Origin: Karalla daura
Lineage: Eukaryota; Chordata; Actinopteri; Chaetodontiformes; Leiognathidae
Assembly (NCBI GenBank): GCA_029224185.1
Contig: CM055198.1
Span: forward strand, 22,563,036-22,627,035
Reading direction: 5' to 3'
Length of the DNA: 64,000 nucleotides
Under the pieces are notes generated by a model. It was not told the DNA's origin and did no database searches. It was given only the letters and a program-made list of their open reading frames with translations. This document shows, piece by piece, positions 14,823-24,931 of the stretch. Made by a program: the position numbers and the translations under genes. Position 1 is the first letter of the stretch; every line of letters begins with the position of its first letter.

Positions 14823-17800
14823 TGCTTGAGCTGAGACTCACGCTGCGTCCTGGGTCTGCTCATCAGACTTGGAGATTTTCCTGTAGCAGTAGACCATCTC
14901 CACCAGCAGCCAGAAGGTCAAGAACACAAGCAGCACATACATCATGATCTCGGAGTAGATGGCTGTGGAGTCTGGACTGGCTGAGGAGCACAAACAACAG
15001 CAAGGAGCATGTTTTATTCAGTGCACAGCCCACCTCTGAATGTTTTCCTGTGTGGGGGCTGAATGGAACAGGGCAGGATTTTATTTTATTCAGAGCTATG
15101 CAAACGTACGCTAGGCCTGTTCATGTATGTACAACACCCACAATCAGCTGTCATTCATGATAAGAAAGGCAGGATTTCTATAGCATTCTTTACAAGCTGA
15201 CTTTCATTGCACTGAAAGACGAGTCCAATCCATTGTGCATTATCACTAAGCAGCTGAACTTCAAAGATTTCTTTTTATCATGTGCATATTGTTTGAAGAT
15301 TGATCTGATGCACAAATGATGCACAAACTGTGTTTGGCTGCATCTGCAGTACAATGATAACAGAGCCTGGGGAGTTAAAGGCTCCCTGTGGACGTTTCTC
15401 TGAAACAAACAAATGTTTCTGCTTTTGTTTTTTTGGACAAACATGCATCACATGAATCTGTGAGGCTGAACAAACTCATCAATTTCCTCCCTCTGGTATT
15501 TTAAAATAATGTATTGTTTGACTCTGAGGAAGCTGCTGCTGTCAGCAAAAGTCTTTCACTGAGTTCATCTTTTCTTCAGGTGAACAAACTTTGCTCAGCA
15601 GCACCAGAGGAGGTCACAACTTCCACAGGGATCCTTTCAAAGTTTCAGATGAATAAGTCACAGTGGTCCAGAGGACACGATTACCTCATGCTTTACTTGT
15701 TTGGGCTTGATGAATTCAGGTTGGATCTAACAGCGATCAATTCAATCAATGACAGCATAGCATTTTAATGGGTTCACATTTTCTTTGAGTCTGTCTCACT
15801 GTGCTTCAGCACCCTTGAGAACATTGAAACAAGAAGAATTCACACGTTTCTCTGATGCTGATCACAGACTGTGTGAATCATCCTCTTTGTGCTGAGGCAT
15901 CGAGAGTGATGATAAAAGCAGAATGACACAGAATGATTATTAAAAGAATTTCGCAGCAGGTCTGCAGATAATTACGTTTCTGGTCCACATAACTTTGATG
16001 TGGACTTCACTTTATTTGCAGTTCTAATGGACGTCTGAGAGCTCAATTAAGACAGACTTGGAAAAACTGTGAACTCGTCCTTTAGCATCTTTCATTGTGG
16101 GATCATTGTGAGTCACTGTGAACAACTGTGCCAGTGAGTTTGTACCAAATTTCAGAAAGCCTGCTGACCTGACAGTTGACAGCTTCCCCCCGATTTGATT
16201 CTGCTGCCTCTGCAAATGGAGGCTGTTAGTGAAATATAATCCCTGTGATGGGAAAGCACAGATATGTTTGTGTGAGCTAATCCATTTCTCCCGCTGTGGA
16301 CGTCATTACCGTAACATGATTCCCTGGCTATAACATACGGAGCGGCGGCTTTGTGAAATTTGATACCACAGTTGTATGTGATGTGAAGGAGAGGCTTTTT
16401 AAACTCTATGTAGGAGATCGAGATGTAGTATATAGTGGAAAGTCACGCTTTACAGAACACAATCCCAATCCAATTTGCACTCTGGGATACAACCAGCCAG
16501 TGTTTCATATGCTTTGATAGTGAACTAGAAAACCACATGCAAGCAGATAGAAATAAAGTGAAGTTTAAAAAAATGGGCAGATTAAATAGGTCCAAATATA
16601 CATGTTGTGCTGTATATTCGATCGAGATGGAGAATGACACATTCAGCAAGCCAAGCATTCAGGAAGCAGAATACGTTACCCCTTCTATTAGATAGCAAAG
16701 TGGCTGGTTTGAAATAACCCCTTCACTGACAACAGCAGAGAGCTTTGATGAACAATAAAGGCAGACAAAACATAACACACCATTATTCCTCTGGGGTTAA
16801 ATCACAACAAAGGGGGAGAGAAGGAAAGTGGTGTTGTTAGTGGCAAACAGCCCTCACACTGATGCATCGCTATGTGCAAACGGTGAGCTGCAGAGATTTA
16901 ATAAAACGGTAAATCCACTTAAAGCTGCCTGGCAAACATACAGTATTGACAGAGCGAAAGGAGGACGTGTACAGCACAGAGGGGACAATCAATCCACAGA
17001 CATAAACACAGCCAGGGCTTGTGTTTCTACTGGGAGGGATTGTAAATCAACACGCCTGAGATGAATGTCTCTCTAGCTGGAGTATCGACATATTTATAAC
17101 CCAGATTTCCCCAAAAAGTTGACACGCTGTGTTAAAAGAGACTGGGCCGCACCTTTACCAAGTATGTTTCTATCCAGAAGCATCGATACACGGTCACATC
17201 CTGTTTCCTGCACTGAGCGTTTTTGCTGCATCACTTCTGGAGCAGGGTTGTAAAACTGGGTCTCTCGGCAGTAAAACGTGAAACGCTGTAAAGTAAATCA
17301 GTGCCGATAGAGCGGAAAGTGCAGATGCACTGTACTACAACTCATGCCGAGTAGGAATCTGATGTCGACCACTTCTGGCTCATACACTATTTATATTAAG
17401 GCCAAACATGAATTATACATAGCTTGGGTGCTTCGGAGGCTTTTCTTGCCTTTTACTAATTTTAAGTGTTTACATGAATAAATAAAGCAGAGTTATGATG
17501 TAGCAGCTGAGACGGTGTGTGGGGGGGGGGGGGTCTTGGCCACACCTTTCTCTATCACCCTCAGCTTGATGTCCTTGGTGATGGAGACGGAGGGAGTGAA
17601 GAAGTCAAACTCAAACTGGCGGTGGACGTGGCACTCGTAGACGCCGCTGTCTTCCAGGGTGACGTTGATGATTTGGATGGAGACGTCCTGCAGGTCCTGG
17701 CTGCCGTTCCAGGTCAGACGACCTTTGTACGGTCCATCCACCTCGACCGGAGTCTCGTCCTCATACATGTATATCTACGAGAGAGGAGAGGCGCTCAGAT

Positions 17801-19131
17801 ATTCGCCTAATATCAACACAAGAGCAAACAGGCACGGAGAAGAACCCACATGGGTTTTGTTGGGCAGGATGTTATTCTCCTTTCTTGGCATGTAGTACCA
17901 GTCCACACGCGTCTTGGCCTTGATCTCCTCCCTCCGTAGGCAGGAGATGCAGGTCAGCTTCATGGGATGCCCCAGGATGGCTTTAGTCGCGGACGGGACG
18001 TCCACACATACCAGCTGACTGAGGTCCACTGGAAGAGCAAGGGGAAGTCACAAACATTTACACAAACACAGCAATAACATGCTGAAAGCGTCTTTTTATT
18101 CTGAGTCCATGCATATAACAGAATCACAGATTCAGGGTCTTCCAGTGTGAGCGCATGTAATTAAGTTCTAACAACTTTTATGTGAATAAACAGTATTGAA
18201 AGATGAATAATTTCACAGATCTTCAGAGCAGGTTTAGAGGGAGGCTTTAATCACTAATTACATATTCGCAGTGGAGAAGTTTAGACAGCGCTGTAGTTTC
18301 TCTTTTGGTTTCAAGAACACACAATGCTGCGGGAGTTTCTGAGAGGACTCTTCAGCGCCTTGTCTCCGAGCCAAGCGGCAGCCTCGAGAGCGTTTGCAAG
18401 CGTACAAGAGCTTTAAGACACAGCTATGATTCATCATCTGCAAAGCGCACTGGAGGATTATGTCTTTTTTGGTGCTCGACAAAGTGGCACAGTCAGTGAC
18501 ATTTGCAGCCGTCACTTCACTTGGAGAACACGACCGCACACCGTGTGAGGCTGTTCCAGCCAGTTTTTATCTGCGCTAATAGACTTGTGGCCCAGTGTCT
18601 CTATCTGAGGTCACAAACCCTGCACTTCCACTTCAATCATGCATCGAGCTTGATGAAAAGAGATAAATACATAAAAACAGAGTTAAAGGGACATAAATTC
18701 AATTATACAGCTCCATGAGCAGAGGGAGGACTGGAGTAGCTACGCTGCGAGCAAATCCAAGCTCATCCGAGCCAGTGAGCACTAATGACGGCCTCTGCTC
18801 ATTATTATTAGCTGGCAGAGAGAGAGTGGGAGGTGGGCGTCGACGCATGGTGGACGAGAAACAACAGATGAATAAATAAATACATCCCAAAAGGTGGAGC
18901 AGGAAGTGGATCCCAGTGTGGAGGGAAAGCAGTGAGGCGATTGTACACACAAAGACAGGATTTCTCCTTGAGGAACAAAGTGAGGGAGTGATGTGACTGA
19001 GCACAGAGACGACTGTGACTGCCGCCGTGTTGGGTCCAGTGCTCTTACGTAACCCAAAGCCCCCCCAGGCAGACAGTGACAACATTGATTCCATCTCATC
19101 TCAACTCCAGGCTCAAACACATGGAAAAGAG

Positions 19132-19205
<74 letters not shown>

Positions 19206-19820
19206 AGAGAGAGGGCAACACTAGAAAAAGAGAGGACCTGGTTCCAATGGATCACATAGATGCTGTAGATGCAGACATCAGGCGTCAGGTTCACAACCCA
19301 TCGACAAGGCCTCAGCACTGTTTGATGAAGAGGACCTAAAATGGTTGGCTGGACTATGTTTCCTCTATGGTGTTAACATAGAAGCTATGGAACACTGGTT
19401 CCATTATTCAGTGGAGGAACCAGGAGTGCATGCACTTCACTGGACCCGTCCGCCTAGTTTGTCTTCATTCACACATGTACCTGAACAGACAGGTAGACAC
19501 ACCTGAACATAGGCAGGTATACAAGGAGTAGTTTGGTTACATCACAGGCGTAGTTTAGGTCTCATTCCCTCTCTGTTCAGATTTGCCTCTTTGCTCAGTG
19601 GAAATGTACACATAAATGAGGACTTGCTGTTGTTTTTGAACTTGTCCTACATCTGAAGCTAGACTGTTCTGGTCTACAAAGCCAAGTCAAGAGACTTCTT
19701 TGTTTTAAGTCCCCCCTTAAAACCGCTGGACAGAGCCACATGAAGCCTCCAGACGTGATACTCACCCAGCACACAGAGCAGGAGCAGAGTTTGGAGCTGG
19801 AGCCTGGAGTGAGCTCCCAT
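12221..19820 (-). CDS. scn3b: Voltage-gated sodium channel beta-3-type subunit, complete, five coding exons
   Basis: Auxiliary subunit of Nav channels: a type I membrane protein with one extracellular Ig domain, known to modulate gating and surface expression. Exons in transcript order are 19766-19820, 17850-18028, 17546-17774, 14842-14980 and 12221-12284. All junctions are GT-AG and phase-consistent, totalling 666 nt or 221 residues plus stop (human SCN3B has 215). Residues 1-24 form a signal peptide (LQTLLLLCVLV). The Ig domain holds Cys26, Cys45, Cys48 and Cys126; family knowledge pairs 26-48 and 45-126. Diagnostic motifs are HPMKLTCISCLRREE, RLTWNGSQDLQDVSI and NVTLEDSGVYECHV. N-glycosylation sequons are NKT, NGS and NVT. 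A transmembrane helix spans about residues 166-186 (YSEIMMYVLLVFLTFWLL), followed by VYCYRKISK. The tail contains NYLAIPSE, the family's C-terminal signature. The Ig domain fits SCN3B better than SCN1B (VDVPS, MKLTCISC, REFEF-like QFEFD). The start was chosen as the ATG giving the signal peptide; any upstream 5' UTR exon was not identified. Confidence 0.93.
12340..12600 (-). mobile_element. dispersed repeat copy interrupted by a long (CA)n, just downstream of scn3b exon 5
   Basis: Reverse orientation. It contains tatcccagcacacacagg and tacaccctggacaggtcac, then a (CA)n tract at 12442-12530 and a degraded remainder. It lies inside scn3b intron 4. Confidence 0.45.
12442..12530. repeat. (CA)n microsatellite in scn3b intron 4
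   Basis: Nearly 90 bases of uninterrupted CA. Confidence 0.92.
14531..14602. repeat. (CTGC/CTGT)n tetranucleotide repeat in scn3b intron 4
   Basis: Tandem CTGC and CTGT units mixed over about 70 bases, 135 bases away from a long (TG)n. Confidence 0.85.
14737..14820. repeat. (TG)n microsatellite next to scn3b exon 4
   Basis: About 84 bases of TG, ending about 20 bases from the exon 4 donor (14841 downward). On the transcript it reads as (CA)n directly downstream of the 5' splice site. Confidence 0.92.
17519..17533. repeat. poly(G) run beside scn3b exon 3 donor
   Basis: Fourteen or more consecutive G (poly-C on the transcript) within about 15 bases of the exon 3 donor at 17545. Confidence 0.85.
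19135..19213. repeat. (GA)n microsatellite in scn3b intron 1
   Basis: Long GA run with a few interruptions near its right end; CT-rich on the transcript. Confidence 0.92.
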
Positions 19821-20400
19821 GTTGTGCTGTGGGGTGGAGGAGCAGCAGGACGGGCTCCTCTAGACTCCTTCAGGACCACGGACAGCGCCTCCTCTCGGCG
19901 GCTCCACTCAGATCCACACACTGACAACAACTGCAGGAGCGAGGCTGTCACAGCATCACCTCCATCTACCTCCACAGGAGAAACCTCATGGTTGTCTCTG
20001 TCCCATGCATGCGTCGGCGCAGCGATACGGCTGTCCTGGAGGGAGGAGGAGGAAGGAGGAAGGAGGAAGGAGGAAGGAGGAAGAGGAGGAGAGGAGCAGA
20101 GACCTGTGGAGCCTGCACAAGTCACAGCGAGATGTTGGGGGCGTGCGGGGTGCTCCCAGCAGCGACCAGCAACAGGTCTCTCAGAGTAGCCCTCCGCGGC
20201 CAGCTCCTCTGCCTGTCCGACGCGGGTTCCTCTCCATTACCGCTGAGTGATGAGGTCCTCCAGCCGGCTCTCTCCGACCCTTTGTTTCCCAGCAGTTCAG
20301 CTCTGCGCTGCCAGCGCCGAGGCTCTGATACGCATGCGTGCCTCCCCCTCCTCCCCACCCCCTCCCCTCCCCGCCTCACTACAATGAGCATGACCACATT
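19821..20400 (-). promoter_or_regulatory. GC-rich probable scn3b promoter / 5' UTR region
   Basis: This stretch directly upstream of the scn3b start codon is richer in G, C and CpG than its surroundings, as expected for a CpG-type vertebrate promoter. It includes a GGA-rich purine tract at about 20039-20096 and a 10-bp palindrome ACGCATGCGT at 20330-20339 that resembles an NRF1 half-site arrangement. No clear TATA box sits at a suitable distance. The transcription start cannot be fixed from sequence. Confidence 0.45.
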
Positions 20401-20649
20401 ATTGTCATTTGGAAAGGCCCAGCCAACTCATCATGCTGAGCGTGTTTGCTTCAGGAGCTGAACAAACACAAACATGTGCTCCCTCCGCCTATAGAAAGCT
20501 TTTTATCAAAAGCATAAAAGAAAGCGTAATGGAGTGAGACTGTCTGTCAACTCTTATATAATCTTGTTCAGCAGCTGCTTGCAGAGCTCTGTCGCTCCAT
20601 TTGTTCCACACCAGTACTTATGCTAAATTAGATTCACAGCATCGGCGTG

Positions 20650-21075
20650 ACACAGTGTGTTGGTGGACTGTGCCGTGGCCTCACATTAAGTAGGTCCCCA
20701 GTTCAAACCTCATTATTACCTCTTAAATTACTTTGGTAGGTGCAATTCAGCTTTGGAGGATTCACAAAAAAGTTTTGAGAGCAGAATTAGTTGAACTAAA
20801 AAATAAAGTAAAAATGACCAGGCTACACGTGTGGTAGGTGGTCCCCAGTCCCAATCCCAGTCAGACCGAGGACGTTCTGTGTGGAGTTTGTATGTTCATC
20901 CTGTGTTACAGTGGGTTTGGTCCAGTTTCCTCCCACAGTCTGAAAACATCCATGTGAGGATAAATTGGAGACTTTAAATTGCCCCTTTGTGCTTGATGTG
21001 TTTGAGAAACTGGTGTGTGTCCAGCAATTGACTACAGACCTATCCAGGGTGTTTCCCCTGCCTTTGCCCTACTAT
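20650..21075 (+). mobile_element. best-preserved copy of the dispersed repeat
   Basis: It shows a SINE-like head (gtggcctcacattaagtagg, then a gttcaaacc box resembling a tRNA B box), then tctgtgtggagtttgtatgt, tttcctcccacagtctgaaa, gactttaaattgccc and ctatccagggtgtttcccct. The block order is typical of an abundant fish element whose tail is shared with LINEs. Confidence 0.55.
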
Positions 21076-23253
21076 ATGTGTGGATACAAAGATAATGTTT
21101 GGATAGATGCTTATAGGATCCATACATATATACAGTATACTTTGATCTGTGCATCTTAAGCAGGCCTTGTACTTTAAAATGATGCGAATGCAAGGCACAT
21201 ATGCAGACGGATCCATATCTTTGACTTACTGCCACTACAGGGCTGATAAAATACTGTGCAAGACACAGCCCACTAATCTAATGATCTTCTATCCTCTGGA
21301 GTTCAGCCTTAAAAGGGCCTGACCTTTCGGATGGTATTTCGTCTATATTTGGGAACAAACTCTCCAGCGCTGCATGACTGCAACAATTAGCCTCTGTCTT
21401 TAATCCTATGTGACTCACTCTTCTCAGATCGTTGTAAGGATGCGCAGGACTGAAGGTGAAAGGTAAAGAGGAAAACTTTGAATGAGGACAGAATGGCAGA
21501 GAACCTTTTTATCTTTATTTTTTCTGCCTATCAGAGCAACACAAACTGCAGCAGAGAGGACTGAAGTGACTGCATGCTGTAATTACATCACTCCTCACTC
21601 TCTCTCTGAAAGCTGCTGATTTCACTCTTTGGTCCAGGCTGACGGATGTGGCAAGAATGCAATCAAATGGCTAACTGGGCAAAACGACTTTTTGCTATTT
21701 TCTTATAATTTTCTATAAAAGTAACCATACACTATGAATACAAAACCATCTCTTGTCAGCGACAGATGGATTCCTTTCTTTTTAACGTCTTTAAATTCAA
21801 TGCATGAAATGTTTGCTTGTGTTTTACTAATTCACACTAACCCTCTTTGTGCTCCATTCACAGGATGAACAGTACATTTTTGTATCATTTACATGCTTTA
21901 TAATTGGATTAGAATGTCTCATGATCATTAGCATTTCAAAGTAAATCAACCAGCATTATATAACCACACGATTCATCCATCTGAACATGGAACATGATGT
22001 TTCCTGTGTCTCTTCTGAATGTATGTCATACTCAGTTCTTTTCTTTCAGCGTTTACCCTCAATCTTTCTTTCCACCTAGAAATCAGGATTACTCTGGTTG
22101 GATGTCACCATCTGCCAACACTGTGAGAAGAAAAAGGGGGTGGGGGGGTTGAGATGAACGCATGACGTGGCATCCTCGGGCCTCAAACAGCCAAGTTAAT
22201 CTGACTTTGACATCATGGTATTTAATCTCATTGTATGTCTGAGTAATGAGAGGATTACTCCTGAGGAGAAAAGGAATCAAGGGCATTAGAACTTAACTAT
22301 GTTCAGATGAAGGCAAAGAAATGTACAGTACATTTCTGTTTGGTGAAAAGGTTAGAGGATATCTGTAAAATGCTGTAAGAGCGAATCTATGTTTTCTTTG
22401 TTTTTTCTTTTCTTTTTTTTTCCAGCAACGTTGCTCTCAGACGTCGGTGCAGATTCTAATGTGAAAAGATGAGGGAAGAGGCAGCTGAGTGCACTCGTGT
22501 GTAGCTGTCAGCATCAGCAGTAGGCTGGCAATCTGGAGGAGCAGACTAAATATGGCAGGCCTGGTTGAACCACATCCTGCAGATAAAGAAACCATAGCAA
22601 CAGCAAAGCCATGGCGACGACAGGAGGCCTGCTTAGCGACAGACGCAGGAAGACAACAGGAAGACTCAAACCCATCTCTCTCTCTCTCCTTCCCTCTCTC
22701 TATCTCGCTCTCTTTTTACACAAACCAAATGTGTTTGACTCACCTCCTACAACGACAAGAAGGCAATGTTCTTGTGCAGCAGGGTGTGTCATTTTGGCAG
22801 TTTGAGTGTGTGTGTTTCTCCAAATTTGGTCACAATTCTAAAACAGCAGAAAAAGAAGGAGGTGATGTGTGCTCTTCAGTCAAGTAGAGCTTTAATTTGC
22901 TGCTTTCAAAAGTGAGTTATTCAAGCGAGCATGTGTGTGTAAATAAGTGGGTTAGAGAATGGCTTTTGCTCTTGTGTGCGCTGCAAACATCTGTGTGAGT
23001 GTGTGTGAGTTCACATGTGTGCGCAGAGCCCTTCGAGGACGTACCGCAGCCAGCAGATTTCTAGGGATTTGAAAGGATTTCAAGATTATAACATGATTAC
23101 ACTACAACATCAATGGATGGAGCATGTTGGAAAGTGAGACGTAAAGCAGCGAATGTGCAGAGCGCAACAAAACCTCTTTGATGCTGGAATATGGAACGTA
23201 AGAGCTGACTAATCTCTACATGCTAAGCATTCACATACGCCCTCAATCAGTAT

Positions 23254-23281
23254 CTATACATCCTGTACTCAGGATGTATAG
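23254..23281. repeat. perfect 12-bp inverted repeat (hairpin)
   Basis: Left arm ctatacatcctg (23254-23265), loop tact, right arm caggatgtatag (23270-23281). All 12 pairs match. No open frame or RNA gene is associated. Confidence 0.8.
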
Positions 23282-23569
23282 GTCTGGTTAAGCATGTACT
23301 GCAGTGACTATGGATCTATACTATGTGCATACTGTATACTGAACCAAAGTTGAGCAAAGACCCCCGGTTCCTAAAAATAGCCGCTGTGTTGATCTAAACA
23401 ACTAGAGCAGGCGTAATGTTGTCGCAGACAAATCAGCACACATGGCTCCAGCGCTCCAGCATGGAGCTACATGATGCCACGTCCCACTGCGAGGCAGACA
23501 CACAGGCCAGATCAGTGGCACATTGCCGCTAATCTAATTGATAAAAACCATGCAATCTCTGCTACTGAA

Positions 23570-23589
23570 CACACACACACACACACACA
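23570..23589. repeat. short (CA)n
   Basis: About ten CA units. Confidence 0.8.
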
Positions 23590-24061
23590 GTCATCCGCAG
23601 CTTCAGAATACTGCCCGGTTCAACTCGGGGGGGACTTGGCACAGAGCTGCGAGCTAACACTGATAGTAAGTGAAGACTTGTTCCATTTGACCTTCTGATT
23701 TGGCTCCCTGCCTCTTTGTAGGAATACTCACTTTCTATTCTAAGACCCAGAACGTTGTGTGTCAGATAAACCATCCGAGCAGAAGAAGGCAGCCATTGTT
23801 AGCATAGACTTCTCTTTTCCAGTCGCTGCTTTATTTTCTTGCACTTAGAAAATGTTGTGCTGTGCTACAGTAAGTGCTCGGGCAGGGAAAGTTAGAGAAG
23901 CTGCGTATGTGTGAGACAGAGTAAGAGGGAGATTTATTGTGTTTTAATGTTAAATATTCATGAAGACATCAGGGGTCATCACCCCTACACAAGGGAAATG
24001 TTGTCACGAGCGAGAAACAACACAGGGGCACCACAGTCACCTTGTCTTCACTGAGCTAAAG

Positions 24062-24067
24062 TTTATT
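24062..24067 (-). terminator. candidate poly(A) signal AATAAA for the giant gene
   Basis: Minus-strand AATAAA about 350 nt downstream of the stop codon at 24419-24421, the closest hexamer at a plausible distance. Another minus-strand copy is near 23935. Which is used is unknown. Confidence 0.4.
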
Positions 24068-24418
24068 GTCTTAATTAGAATATGGTAATGAACAGAGCCC
24101 CATCTCAAGCGCTGGTATTAACTCCTGACTGAGAAACTATTTGGATGAGATGGCAGAGAGTGTCACACTGCCGCTTGTTGCCAGAGATTATTTCTGTCCA
24201 GGATCAAAGACAATTAAACAGAACGCAGCCCAACGCGGCTGGAAACGACGGCAGAGGTCAATGGGATCATTTGTCCCCACAAACTAGACAGACTGTTACA
24301 CTGTACAGGAAGAGTTACACAAATTAAAGCTGCTGGGGGAATAAAGCACAAAATGGAACAGCCCGGGGGATAACGGTGAGAGAAACACATCAGTGTCAGC
24401 CTCAGATCTGGTCTCCGA

Positions 24419-24931
24419 TCAGTCATCAATATCTGTGTGTCCTGTTGTATTTTCTATGCTGATCTGAGTGCTTTCCAGCTCCTGCTTCTCTGGGACACTG
24501 AGGAGCAGCCCATCTTGGCTCCCTCGCATCTGGCTGTCCTGTGAGGTGTCAGGGTTGTTGCTCTGGACATTGCCACTCGGCCGCTCAGAAATACGACCCT
24601 GCGCTTCATAGCAGCGTGGGCCTGTGCCCTCTCCAGCCTGCTGGCTGCGGCCGGGGCCAGCTGGAGGCGGGTCCTGCTGCTGGCCGGCAGCGGGCCGGCA
24701 GCCACGGCCGCCTGGATAGCGCTCCTCGCGCCCCTGCTGCGTGCCGCCGCTGTCTGTGCGAGTGCGGCCTCTTGTAGCGTCTTCTGACTGGCTGTCGTGC
24801 TGCTGGCAGCGCCGGATGTGGCCTAATGTGATTTGGAGCTGGTTGAGGCGCTGCGATACGTGGCGTCTCTTCAGCTCCAGCAGGATTGTTCCATTACGAC
24901 TCAGGCCTGGAACGCTCCTTGGCGTCGCCCC
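24419..24931 (-). CDS. Giant gene exon 87: terminal exon with Gln/Gly/Pro-rich tail and stop
   Basis: The 513-nt last exon starts in phase 0 after a good acceptor (cctgtcacag) and ends at TGA (24419-24421). It begins with a basic helical part (GTILLELKRRHVSQRLNQLQ) and continues as a low-complexity, probably disordered stretch rich in Gln, Gly, Arg and Pro (GRGCRPAAGQQQDPPPAGPG). It ends in Ser/Glu/Gln/Asp-rich sequence finishing NTTGHTDIDD. The exon is markedly GC-richer than the neighbouring introns. No PDZ-ligand or ITAM/ITIM-type motif is evident. Confidence 0.78.
   Translation of the reverse strand, partial: GATPRSVPGLSRNGTILLELKRRHVSQRLNQLQITLGHIRRCQQHDSQSEDATRGRTRTDSGGTQQGREERYPGGRGCRPAAGQQQDPPPAGPGRSQQAGEGTGPRCYEAQGRISERPSGNVQSNNPDTSQDSQMRGSQDGLLLSVPEKQELESTQISIENTTGHTDIDD

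Larger units (their letters stand above)
20401..24418. other. intergenic region between the two minus-strand genes
   Basis: No supported coding exon. It carries the 3' flank of the giant gene at its right end and distal upstream sequence of scn3b at its left end. Contents noted separately are a dispersed-repeat copy (20650-21075), a perfect hairpin (23254-23281), a CT-rich tract (about 22676-22712), a short (CA)n (23570-23589) and candidate poly(A) signals near 24062. Confidence 0.55.

Noticed and set aside
17493..18029. Sodium channel beta-1 (scn1b) instead of beta-3
   Set aside because: VDVPS, HPMKLTCISC, QFEFDFF and NYLAIPSE fit beta-3 better than beta-1, which has a longer insertion before the WNGS motif.
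19595..20189. Open frames of 149-176 codons on both strands over the scn3b promoter region
   Set aside because: High GC lowers stop-codon frequency; the minus-strand frame differs from the scn3b signal-peptide frame and encodes low-complexity sequence.
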